A stretch of 9,905 bases of DNA, taken from positions 1 through 9,905 of the forward strand of contig JBFFGE010000170.1 of the NCBI GenBank assembly GCA_041557595.1. The letters run 5' to 3'. Positions 1 to 6,311 of this stretch are shown here, in pieces. Both the position numbers and the translations under genes were made by a program. The stretch comes from JAOTYV01 sp041557595. GTDB lineage: Bacteria; Pseudomonadota; Alphaproteobacteria; UBA8366. Position 1 is the first letter of the stretch; the number at the start of each line of letters is the position of its first letter. The notes under the pieces were generated by a model. That model had not been told where the DNA came from. It saw only the letters and a list, made by a program, of their open reading frames with translations, and searched no databases.

Positions 1-324
1 GATCAGGGCGATGTTGCCGGTGAATCCAAGCCCGACCATGGCCAGGCCAACCATAAACAGCGCGATCACCTGAAAGACGATACGACGTCCCGAGATGTCG
101 ACCACGGGCCCGCTGACCAAATTGGTGGCGAGCGAGCCGGCATAATAGACCGTGCCGATCAAGCTGATCGCAGCATAGGAAAAGCCGAATTCTTCGCGAA
201 TTTTCGGCAGCAGAAGGAAGAAGGTTCCGGTAATCCAATGCGACGCGCCATGACCGGCGCCAAGGAGATAAGCGGCGCCGAATGCACGCAGGCGAAACGG
301 CGAGGGCGTGGCAGGACTGGACAA
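1..324 (-). CDS. MFS transporter, N-terminal part (cut by the left window edge)
   Basis: Only the first 108 codons are inside the window. The translation shows a first membrane segment (about residues 14-40, with a GAGHGASHW stretch), a short hydrophilic turn (PKIREEFGFSY), a second segment (about 50-72), then the MFS loop 2-3 signature G-x3-D-x2-G-R-R at residues 72-81 (D76, R80, R81), and the start of a third segment. This fits the major facilitator superfamily. The His in the first helix and the LPKIREEFGFSY turn recall the fosmidomycin-resistance-like (Fsr) branch, but the substrate cannot be told. No ATG lies in frame: a TGA stop is at 352-354, and the best start is TTG at 322-324, with no convincing Shine-Dalgarno sequence, so the start is uncertain. 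It reads in the same direction as degP, but a terminator-like hairpin separates them. Confidence 0.75.
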   Translation of the reverse strand, partial: MSSPATPSPFRLRAFGAAYLLGAGHGASHWITGTFFLLLPKIREEFGFSYAAISLIGTVYYAGSLATNLVSGPVVDISGRRIVFQVIALFMVGLAMVGLGFTGNIALI

Positions 325-385
325 ACTTGGGAAACCGCGATGAATGAGAGATCAGCGCAGAGTAACCGCTCTCCCGACTGAATGC

Positions 386-401
386 AAAACGCGCCGCGCG
401 T
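386..401 (-). terminator. Probable rho-independent terminator of degP
   Basis: Read on the minus strand, ACGCG-CGG-CGCGT is followed directly by a T run (ACGCGCGGCGCGTTTT). It starts 14 nt after the degP stop codon. A second small GC hairpin (CCGCC/GGCGG) lies between the stop and this one. The stem is short (5 bp) but fully GC-rich apart from the closing pair. Confidence 0.55.
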
Positions 402-415
402 AACCGCCGGGCGGC

Positions 416-1918
416 TTAGCCCTTTTTGCTGTCGATCTTGAGCGCCAGGAAGCGCAGATCGCCGCCCTGATTGATCAGCAGCAGCACCGACCGTCGGCCC
501 GCCTTCTTGGCGCGAACCACCTGTTTGTTCACTTCGGCGACCGACTTGACCTTTTCCTGGTTGATCTCGACGACCACATCGCCAACGCGCAGGCCCTTTT
601 CCGCCGCCGAGCCTTCCTCTTCGACCTTGGTGACCACGACGCCATCAAGATCGTCGGCCAACTCATAGCGGCTCTTCAGGTCCTTGGTGATCGCCGACAG
701 GGTCAGCCCGAGTTCCTTGATCTCCTTGCCGCCCTTTTCCGCGTCTTGCGGCGCGGCCGGGCTGCTCAACGAGGCCTGATCGACCTTCTCCAACTCGCCC
801 AGCCGGACCGTCAAATTCGTCTTTCGGCCGTTACGCCAAACCACGACGCGTACATTCTTGCCGACATCCGTTTCGGCGACCATGCGGGGCAACCGGCGCG
901 ATTCGGAAACGCGGCGCCCGTCAAACGTCAAAATGACGTCGCCGGTCTTGAAACCAGCGGCTTCCGCCGGGCTCTTCTTCACAACGCCGGCGACCATCGC
1001 GCCATGGGTGGATTTCAGCCCGATGCTTTCGGCAATTTCATCCGTGACCGCCTGGATCTGGACGCCCAGCCAGCCACGGCGCGTGGAGCCGAAATTCCGC
1101 AACTGGTCGATTACGCCGGCGGCAATTTGCGACGGTACGGCGAAGCCGATGCCGATGCTGCCGCCCGATGGCGACAGGATCGCCGTGTTGATGCCGACCA
1201 CTTCGCCTTTCATGTTGAAAAGCGGACCGCCGGAATTGCCACGATTGATCGGCGCATCCGTCTGAATGTAGTCGTCATACGGGCCGGAGCGAATGTCGCG
1301 CCCGCGCGCGGAAATAATGCCCGCGGTCACCGTTCCGCCAAGCCCGAGCGGATTTCCGATCGCCAGGACCCAATCGCCGACGCGCGCGCCCTCGGATTCG
1401 CCAAACGGCACGTAAGGCAATTTTACATTCGCCTTAACCTTCAGTAATGCGAGATCGGTTTTTGGATCCCTGCCAACGAGTTTGGCTTCGAATTTCCGAC
1501 CATCCTGCATCACCGCGGTGATCTGGTCCGACCCATCGATCACATGATTGTTGGTGACGATATAGCCGGTCGGATCGATGATGAACCCGGACCCCAGCGA
1601 TGTACCGCGCCGCTGCGGCGCTTCCTGGCGCTTGCGCTGGAACTGTTCGAAGAATTCCTTGAACGGAGATCCCGGCGGAAAGTCGAACTGCGGCATATTC
1701 TCGGAACGGCCGGCGGCTTTCTGGGTGGTGGAGATATTCACCACCGCAGGCAGGAGACGTTCCGCGAGATCGGCGAAACTGTCCGGCGCGCCGCGCGCCT
1801 CAGCCTGTGCCAGCGGGAAGGCCGCTATAAGGGAGACGATTGCTATAAACAGTCCGTAACGGACCGGCCTGTGCGCCCATTGGCCCACATTCGGCATCGG
1901 ATGGAATGACTGTTTCAT
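416..1918 (-). CDS. degP: DegP/DegQ (Do) family periplasmic serine endoprotease
   Basis: A 500-residue HtrA-family protease that degrades or holds misfolded envelope proteins in the periplasm. Residues 1 to about 42 form a signal peptide (basic start, hydrophobic LFIAIVSLIAAF, cleavage near AQA/AEA). The trypsin-like domain carries the catalytic triad: His125 in TNNHVI, Asp155 in TDLALLKV, Ser229 in RGNSGGPL. Two PDZ domains follow (about 281-371, with the carboxylate-binding GWLGV, and about 400-495), as in full-length Do proteases. The loop before the His (SPFKEFFEQF, basic stretch) corresponds to the LA loop. I chose ATG at 1916-1918: it begins just before the signal peptide and has GGAGGG four nt upstream. 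A GTG at 1990 in the same frame would put 24 non-conserved residues in front of the signal peptide. It lies downstream of hflK-hflC-DUF2065 in the same direction, consistent with a shared envelope stress role. Confidence 0.95.
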   Translation of the reverse strand: MKQSFHPMPNVGQWAHRPVRYGLFIAIVSLIAAFPLAQAEARGAPDSFADLAERLLPAVVNISTTQKAAGRSENMPQFDFPPGSPFKEFFEQFQRKRQEAPQRRGTSLGSGFIIDPTGYIVTNNHVIDGSDQITAVMQDGRKFEAKLVGRDPKTDLALLKVKANVKLPYVPFGESEGARVGDWVLAIGNPLGLGGTVTAGIISARGRDIRSGPYDDYIQTDAPINRGNSGGPLFNMKGEVVGINTAILSPSGGSIGIGFAVPSQIAAGVIDQLRNFGSTRRGWLGVQIQAVTDEIAESIGLKSTHGAMVAGVVKKSPAEAAGFKTGDVILTFDGRRVSESRRLPRMVAETDVGKNVRVVVWRNGRKTNLTVRLGELEKVDQASLSSPAAPQDAEKGGKEIKELGLTLSAITKDLKSRYELADDLDGVVVTKVEEEGSAAEKGLRVGDVVVEINQEKVKSVAEVNKQVVRAKKAGRRSVLLLINQGGDLRFLALKIDSKKG

Positions 1919-2089
1919 GCGCCCTCCGTCGGCGTCCCAAAGCGCCGGTCCGGAAGATCCGGATGGCGTCCGCTTAAGTCCATGTGGCACCGGCTGGGAT
2001 CGAAGTCAATATAATCGACAATGCATATCGAAATAGAGGTAAATCTTCGTTAACAAACGAGTGTCGATGGATGATTTGACGACTGCCGT
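1919..2089 (-). promoter_or_regulatory. Leader and likely promoter region of degP
   Basis: This non-coding stretch between the terminator-like hairpin after DUF2065 and the degP start contains an AT-rich island (about 2000-2060) in otherwise GC-rich DNA. A possible weak promoter reads TTAACG then CGATAT with 17 nt between them. I see no textbook sigma-E, sigma-32 or EcfG site. Two small inverted repeats lie inside: TCGTT-AACA-AACGA at 2047-2060, overlapping the possible -35, and TCCGG-AAGAT-CCGGA at 1949-1963 in the presumed transcribed leader. The promoter assignment is inference. Confidence 0.3.
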
Positions 2090-2107
2090 AAAAGCGGCGG
2101 CGCCGCT
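2090..2107 (-). terminator. Weak terminator-like hairpin after DUF2065
   Basis: On the minus strand AGCGG-CGCCG-CCGCT is followed by TTTTA, beginning 21 nt beyond the stop codon of the DUF2065 gene. The stem is only 5 bp with a short T run, so termination may be partial, leaving some read-through into degP. Confidence 0.4.
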
Positions 2108-2128
2108 GCACCCGAATTTCCGCCGAAC

Positions 2129-2314
2129 CTACCGGCGCACGAACCAGACGATGCCAAACCCGAGGACGGCCGCAAAGAGCCCGCCATTCCGCAATGACAC
2201 CGGCGACATTTCCAGAACCTGTGCCATGACACGCTGCATGAACGCCGGAAACAGTGCGTACAACGCGCCCTCGAAAACGAGAACCAGACCGAAAGCGGCT
2301 AAGAAATCGTCCAT
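2129..2314 (-). CDS. DUF2065 family small membrane protein (YjeT-like)
   Basis: This is a 61-residue protein, close in length to E. coli YjeT (about 65). Two hydrophobic segments are visible: residues about 4-25 (AAFGLVLVFEGALYALFP) and about 44-59 (GGLFAAVLGFGIVWFV), ending in a short basic tail (RR). The internal FEGALYALFP stretch, the QxL turn and the closing GxxxVWxVR are the pattern of DUF2065. The family has no established biochemical function. It commonly sits directly after hflC, as in E. coli, where yjeT follows hflKC, and the same order here supports the call. The start codon is 27 nt after the hflC stop, so they are probably cotranscribed. The Shine-Dalgarno sequence is weak (GGGCGG about 6 nt upstream). 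Confidence 0.85.
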   Translation of the reverse strand: MDDFLAAFGLVLVFEGALYALFPAFMQRVMAQVLEMSPVSLRNGGLFAAVLGFGIVWFVRR

Positions 2315-2341
2315 CTGCGACCGCCCCGTTTCGGTCTCGCG

Positions 2342-3223
2342 CTATTTGCGCTTGACCTTCCCGTCCCCGTCATTGTCGAAGAACCGGTAGAACTCGCCCT
2401 TCGGCGGGCCGACATAGCTGGTGGTTTTGCCGTCCAGCCCGGTCCGCATCGCCTGCAGGGACCGATAGAAGTCGAAGAACCCGCGATCCCGGCCATAGGC
2501 ATTGTTGTAAAGTTCCGTAGCCTTGGCGTCGCCCGTGCCTCGGGTTATTTCCGATGTCTTGCGGGCTTCGGCAATGATGACGCGCTGCGTCTTGTCGGCA
2601 TCGGCCCGAATGCGGCGCGCATCCCGGTCGCCTTCGGCGCGGATGCGGCGCGCTTCCTGTTCACGCTGGGTCTGCATCCGGCGGAAGATCGCCTTGCTGT
2701 TTTCTTCCGGCAGGTCGACATGCTTGATCCGCACATCCACCACCTGAATTCCCAGATGACGGCTGCCTTCATCCACCAGCTTGGTGATTTCCAGCATCAG
2801 CTTCGAGCGTTCGGCGGTCAGCAGACGCGCAAGGCTCGCCTTACCGAACACTTCCCGCAGATTCGCGTTGATGATGTTGTTGAGCTGACCCTGAGCGACG
2901 GACTCATTGTTGACCGTCTTATAGAATTCGAGCGGATTCGTGATCCGGTACCGCGCGAAGGCGTCGACGACGAGTTGCTTTTGATCGAGCGTCGGAACTT
3001 CCGCCTTCGACGCGTCGAAGTCCAGGACCCGCTTGTCGAAGTAGACGACGTTCTGAATGAACGGGATTTTGAAATAATAGGTCGCGTCCCTATAGGTTTC
3101 CTTCGGATCGCCGAACTGCAACACGACCGCTTGCTGATCTTCCCGGACGATGAAGACCGCACTCAAGAGCGTCACGCCCACCAGGACGACCAGAATGCCC
3201 AATACCAGCATGCCGCGCTTCAT
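2342..3223 (-). CDS. hflC: HflC, FtsH protease regulator subunit
   Basis: A 293-residue SPFH (stomatin/prohibitin/flotillin/HflK-C) protein. With HflK it forms the membrane-anchored periplasmic complex that encloses and modulates the AAA protease FtsH. Residues 5-26 are a single N-terminal transmembrane segment. The SPFH domain follows (about 27-190), with the typical HflC stretches VVLQFGDP, FKIPFIQNV, RVLDFDA and DVRIKHVDLPEE. Residues about 178-240 form a long charged helix rich in Arg/Glu/Ala (RRMQTQREQEARRIRAEGDR region), the coiled-coil part. The C-terminal YGRDRGFFDFYRSLQAM is also typical of HflC. Its ATG overlaps the hflK TGA (ATGA), with GGGAG 7 nt upstream, so translation is likely coupled and subunit supply matched. 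The extreme C-terminus reads FFDNDGDGKVKRK, an acidic DxDxDG followed by a basic tail. Confidence 0.96.
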   Translation of the reverse strand: MKRGMLVLGILVVLVGVTLLSAVFIVREDQQAVVLQFGDPKETYRDATYYFKIPFIQNVVYFDKRVLDFDASKAEVPTLDQKQLVVDAFARYRITNPLEFYKTVNNESVAQGQLNNIINANLREVFGKASLARLLTAERSKLMLEITKLVDEGSRHLGIQVVDVRIKHVDLPEENSKAIFRRMQTQREQEARRIRAEGDRDARRIRADADKTQRVIIAEARKTSEITRGTGDAKATELYNNAYGRDRGFFDFYRSLQAMRTGLDGKTTSYVGPPKGEFYRFFDNDGDGKVKRK

Positions 3224-4356
3224 TGTTTTTCTCCCGATGTCTCGGTCGTACCTGCCGGCGGTGTGCCGACTCTGTTGGGCCGAAGTTTGTCGAGCGGCAG
3301 ATACGGCACGACGCCCGAGCCGCGCCCGGTGTCGTCCAGCAGCACCTTGTCCATGCCGTTCAGCACCGATTCCATCGTCTCGAGGTAGAGCCGCCGGCGG
3401 GTCACGTCCTTGTCCTGCAGATATTCGTTGTAGATGGAGATAAAGCGCTGCGTTTCACCGCTGGCGCGCGCCACCGTTTCCTGTTCGTAGGCTTCCGCCG
3501 AGGCGATAATTTGCGAGGCCTCGCCTTCCGCCCGTTGCGTCACTTCGTTTCGATAGGCGGTCGCCCCGTTCACGGCACGTTCCTTATCCGCCCGGGCCGC
3601 CTGCACGTCACGGAAGGCGTCGATGACCGCTGCGGGCGGGTCGACGCCCTGGATTTCGACCTGACGCACCTGAATGCCCGCGTCGTATTCGTCCAGCAGC
3701 TGCTGAATGAGCTTTGCCGTATCGGCAGTGATCGCTCCTCGCCCGGTGGTCCGGGCAAATTCGAATTCGCTCTTGCCGACGATCTCGCGCATCGCGCTTT
3801 CCGCGACCACTTTGACTGTCAATTTCGGGTTACGAATGTTGAAGAGATACTTGAAGGCGTCCTTGATCTGCCAGAACACCACGAACTGAATGTCGATAAT
3901 GTTCTCATCGCCGGTGAGCATCAGCCCCTCGGTCGGTACGCTCCGAACGGCGCCCGCGCGGCGACCGCTGCCCGCGGATCGGAAACCGATTTCCTCGCGA
4001 TTAACCCGGGTAACCTTGGGCGTGAACACCTCGCCGATCGGCGCAGGCGCGTTCCAATGCAGGCCCGGATTGGATTTCGTCCAGAATTTACCGAAGATCA
4101 GGGCAACGCCTTGCTCATCGGCCTGGACCCGGTAAAACCCGGTCGCGGCCCAAAGCGCCAGCAGGCCAATTATTCCACCGATGATCATCCCCTTGCCGCC
4201 ACCGCCGGGCATGATCCTTTTCAGCTTGTCCTGACCGCGGCGCAGCATTTCTTCGAGATCGGGTGGAGGCGTGCCGCCACCGCCACCGCCCATGCCGCCG
4301 CCGCGTCCGCCCCAAGGGCCACCGCCACCGCCGCCGTTTTGATTCTGCCAAGGCAT
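3220..4356 (-). CDS. hflK: HflK, FtsH protease regulator subunit
   Basis: A 378-residue SPFH protein and partner of HflC. Residues about 8-28 are a glycine-rich cytoplasmic N-terminal stretch typical of HflK, followed by the conserved PPDLEEMLRRGQDKLKRIMP region (31-50) and a second glycine cluster. The single transmembrane segment is about 57-74. The SPFH domain (about 75-250) includes VQADEQGVALIFGK, PGLHWNAPAPIG, LTGDENIIDIQFVVFWQIKD and QVEIQGVDPPAAV. A helical Ala/Glu/Arg-rich part follows (about 250-310), then RRLYLETMESVL, a motif common to HflK proteins. The C-terminal tail (about 360-378) is polar and Thr/Gly-rich. The ATG at 4354-4356 has GAGGA about 8 nt upstream. It is the first gene of the minus-strand operon and faces mrp across a divergent intergenic region. 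Confidence 0.96.
   Translation of the reverse strand: MPWQNQNGGGGGGPWGGRGGGMGGGGGGTPPPDLEEMLRRGQDKLKRIMPGGGGKGMIIGGIIGLLALWAATGFYRVQADEQGVALIFGKFWTKSNPGLHWNAPAPIGEVFTPKVTRVNREEIGFRSAGSGRRAGAVRSVPTEGLMLTGDENIIDIQFVVFWQIKDAFKYLFNIRNPKLTVKVVAESAMREIVGKSEFEFARTTGRGAITADTAKLIQQLLDEYDAGIQVRQVEIQGVDPPAAVIDAFRDVQAARADKERAVNGATAYRNEVTQRAEGEASQIIASAEAYEQETVARASGETQRFISIYNEYLQDKDVTRRRLYLETMESVLNGMDKVLLDDTGRGSGVVPYLPLDKLRPNRVGTPPAGTTETSGEKQ
4273..4335 (-). repeat. Glycine-codon low-complexity tract in hflK
   Basis: The 5' part of hflK is made of near-repeats of GGN codons (seen on the plus strand as runs of ccgccacc). It encodes the Gly-rich N-terminus at residues 8-28. Such tracts can vary in length by slippage, but Gly-rich N-termini are normal for HflK. 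Confidence 0.6.
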
Positions 4357-4419
4357 ATGTTTTCCTCGCCGTCTCAGATTTCATGAACGGCTGTCACCCG
4401 CACGTCCAAACCAAGTCTT

Positions 4420-4446
4420 TCCAATCAGGGATTGGATCATATATGA
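4420..4446. promoter_or_regulatory. Two adjacent perfect inverted repeats in the hflK-mrp divergent region (candidate operator)
   Basis: TCCAATC-AGG-GATTGGA (4420-4436) has perfect 7-bp arms around a 3-nt centre. It is followed without a gap by the 10-bp perfect palindrome TCATATATGA (4437-4446). Neither is followed by a T run, and both lie upstream of both start codons, so an operator or overlapping promoter elements fit better than a terminator. The binding protein is unknown, and I do not recognise a known consensus. Confidence 0.4.
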
Positions 4447-4462
4447 CAGAGTAGCCGGTCAA
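4436..4462 (-). promoter_or_regulatory. Candidate sigma-70-type promoter of hflK
   Basis: On the minus strand TTGACC (4462-4457) and TATGAT (4441-4436) each match the -35 and -10 consensus at five of six bases. The spacer is only 15 nt, shorter than the usual 16-18. The -10 overlaps the palindrome at 4437-4446, so a protein bound there would block it. I found no equally good promoter facing mrp. Confidence 0.35.
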
Positions 4463-4520
4463 GCAAATGGGAATAATCGGCCATCCACCGCATATTGGGT
4501 CAAACAGGGAGTTTTCAACC

Positions 4521-5657
4521 ATGGCGCAGGTATCGGAGACGGAAATCCTGGACGCGCTCAAAAGGGTCATGGACCCGGAAAGCGGGAAGGATGTCGTTTC
4601 CTTGGGGATCATCAGCGGCCTGGTTGTGAAGGACGGCAATGTGGGATTCGCATTGGAGGTTGCGCCCGACAAGGGCGCGCAAATGGAACCGCTCAGAAAA
4701 GCGGCGGAAGCCGCGGTCGACGCCGTGGACGGCGTCCTGTCGGTAACCGCGGTCCTGACCGCGCACCGCCCGGGCGGAGCCCCCCAGAGCGCGGGCACGC
4801 CACCCCGACACAACCATGGCCCGGAGGCCGGCGCCATCCCGACCCAACCGCTGGCGCCCGGCGTCCGGAACATCGTCGCGGTGGCCAGCGGCAAGGGCGG
4901 TGTCGGCAAATCGACCACCGCGGTCAACCTGGCGCTCGCGCTTGCGGCGCAGGGCCGTACGGTCGGCCTGCTCGACGCGGACATCTACGGCCCGTCGCAA
5001 CCGCGCATGATGGGTATCGCCGGCAAACCGGTCAGCCATGACGGCAAGGTCCTGCAGCCCATGGAAAATTTCGGCATCAAGGTCATGTCGATGGGATTCC
5101 TGGTCGACGAGGAAACGCCGATGATCTGGCGCGGTCCGATGGTGCAAAGCGCCCTGCAGCAAATGCTGCGCGACGTGAACTGGGGCGATTTGGACGTGAT
5201 GATCGTCGATATGCCGCCGGGCACCGGCGATGCGCAACTCACCATGGCGCAACAGGTTCCGCTTGCCGGCGCCGTCATCGTTTCGACCCCGCAGGACATC
5301 GCGCTGCTCGATGCGCGCAAGGGCCTGAACATGTTCCGCAAGGTCGATGTGCCGGTTCTCGGCATCATCGAAAACATGAGCTACTTCCTGTGCCCGAGCT
5401 GCGGCCATCAGGCCGACATCTTCGGCCATGGCGGCGCCAGGTCGGAGGCCGAACGCCTCGGCATCGACTTCCTCGGCGAGATTCCGCTGCATCTGGACAT
5501 CCGCGAAACCTCGGACGGCGGACAACCGATCGTCGTCAGTAAACCTGACTCGGAGCACGCCGCCGCATACCGGGAAATTGCCGACAAAGTCTGGCGACAG
5601 CTTTCTGCGTCGGAAAGTCCCGCGGGTCGGGCTGCGCCCAAAATCGTGGTGCAGTGA
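4521..5657 (+). CDS. mrp: Mrp/ApbC family iron-sulfur cluster carrier ATPase
   Basis: A 378-residue cytoplasmic P-loop ATPase of the Mrp/NBP35/ApbC family, which binds and transfers Fe-S clusters to apoproteins. Residues 1 to about 80 form a MIP18/DUF59-type domain (RVMDPESGKDVVSLGIISGL pattern). A Pro/His-rich linker follows (about 82-110). The ATPase domain has a deviant Walker A SGKGGVGKSTT (residues 123-133), the switch LLDADIYGPSQPRM (about 150-163) and DMPPGTGDAQLT (230-241). The cluster-binding CPSC motif has Cys291 and Cys294. I chose ATG at 4521, since AGGGAG lies 9 nt upstream and MAQVSETEILDAL is the normal family start; an in-frame ATG at 4467 would add 18 unusual residues. It is divergent from hflK and coupled to the following CAP gene. 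The family is usually about 350-380 residues, so it is full length. Confidence 0.95.
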   Translation: MAQVSETEILDALKRVMDPESGKDVVSLGIISGLVVKDGNVGFALEVAPDKGAQMEPLRKAAEAAVDAVDGVLSVTAVLTAHRPGGAPQSAGTPPRHNHGPEAGAIPTQPLAPGVRNIVAVASGKGGVGKSTTAVNLALALAAQGRTVGLLDADIYGPSQPRMMGIAGKPVSHDGKVLQPMENFGIKVMSMGFLVDEETPMIWRGPMVQSALQQMLRDVNWGDLDVMIVDMPPGTGDAQLTMAQQVPLAGAVIVSTPQDIALLDARKGLNMFRKVDVPVLGIIENMSYFLCPSCGHQADIFGHGGARSEAERLGIDFLGEIPLHLDIRETSDGGQPIVVSKPDSEHAAAYREIADKVWRQLSASESPAGRAAPKIVVQ

Positions 5658-6211
5658 TGCATCCCGCGCGTCAACTGTCTCGACGCGAGTCGTTGGTGCG
5701 CCGGCCCCCATATTGCGTGCGCACCACCGCGCTCCTGGCCTGGGCCATGATGGCCGTGATTCTGCTGCTGGCGATAACCGGTACCGCCAGCGGCAAGCGA
5801 CCGGACACGGATACGTGGCGGCTCGACATGCTTCGCCGACTGAATGCAATCAGGGAGCAGCACGGACTGACCGCGTTGCGGCTCGACAATCGCCTGAACA
5901 AGGCCGCGCAGCTCCACACCAACAACATGATCCACCGCGACTTCTTCGACCACAAGGATCCGGACGGCGCCAAGATGACCGAACGCGCCGATGCGTTCGG
6001 ATACCGCTGGCGAAGGATCATCGAGAATATCGCGGCCGGGCATCCGAATATCCAGGAGGCGCTCAATGGTTGGATGGCCTCGCCCGAACATCGCGCCGCC
6101 ATTCTGGACGTTCGGGTGCGCGATGCGGGCATCGGCTACAGCTACGCCCCGAACGACTGGGGCAACGTCACGAAAATCCATTATTGGACATTGCTGGTCG
6201 GCAGCGAGTAG
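5657..6211 (+). CDS. Secreted CAP-domain (SCP/PR1-like) protein
   Basis: A 184-residue protein with a long basic N-region (residues 1-22, several Arg) and a hydrophobic segment at 23-43, acting as signal peptide or membrane anchor, with possible cleavage near TASG-K. Residues about 55-182 are a CAP domain: LNAIREQHGL, then AAQLHTNNMIHRDFFDH (His87, His93), ENIAAG (Glu123), WMASPEHRAAILD (His145), GIGYSY and the closing YWTLLVGS. The His/Glu/His cavity residues of CAP proteins are present. Bacterial members are mostly of unknown role, and a periplasmic or cell-surface location is inferred. The ATG overlaps the mrp stop (TGATG), so it is probably translated by coupling; its own Shine-Dalgarno sequence is poor. 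A GTG one codon upstream is also possible. A functional link to Mrp is not evident from sequence. Confidence 0.88.
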   Translation: MHPARQLSRRESLVRRPPYCVRTTALLAWAMMAVILLLAITGTASGKRPDTDTWRLDMLRRLNAIREQHGLTALRLDNRLNKAAQLHTNNMIHRDFFDHKDPDGAKMTERADAFGYRWRRIIENIAAGHPNIQEALNGWMASPEHRAAILDVRVRDAGIGYSYAPNDWGNVTKIHYWTLLVGSE

Positions 6212-6228
6212 CGGCGGCGCACGCCGCT
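6210..6228 (+). terminator. Stem-loop on the stop codon of the CAP gene
   Basis: AGCGGCG-GCGCA-CGCCGCT forms a perfect 7-bp GC-rich stem with a 5-nt loop, beginning inside the TAG stop codon. Only two T residues follow, so it lacks a proper U tract. It may be a weak terminator or a 3'-end stabilising structure separating mrp-CAP from frmA. The 83 nt from there to the frmA start hold no convincing promoter apart from a CTGACA at about 6247-6252 without a matching -10. Confidence 0.4.
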
Positions 6229-6311
6229 TGCCTCATCCGCCAAGCTCTGACACGATTCCCGCCGAGAATTGCCGACCCAATCCAACCGCAAGATGAAGGA
6301 GGACTGGCACG

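Noticed and set aside
1919..1990. Upstream GTG start for degP
   Set aside because: It would place 24 non-conserved residues before the signal peptide. The ATG at 1918 has a GGAGGG just upstream and begins directly at the signal peptide.
4265..4340. Short tandem ccgccacc-type repeats as a possible CRISPR or minisatellite
   Set aside because: They lie in the hflK reading frame and encode its normal glycine-rich N-terminus. There are no spacers or regular units.
3223..4386. 387-codon open frame on the plus strand opposite hflK
   Set aside because: Antisense shadow of hflK. No family motif is seen, and hflK is unambiguous.
4467..4520. Upstream ATG start for mrp
   Set aside because: The extra 18 residues do not look like the family, and the ATG at 4521 has a good ribosome binding site.
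4515..5849. 444-codon open frame on the minus strand opposite mrp and the CAP gene
   Set aside because: It spans two well-supported genes and their junction. Its Arg/Ala/Asp/His-rich composition is typical of an antisense shadow.
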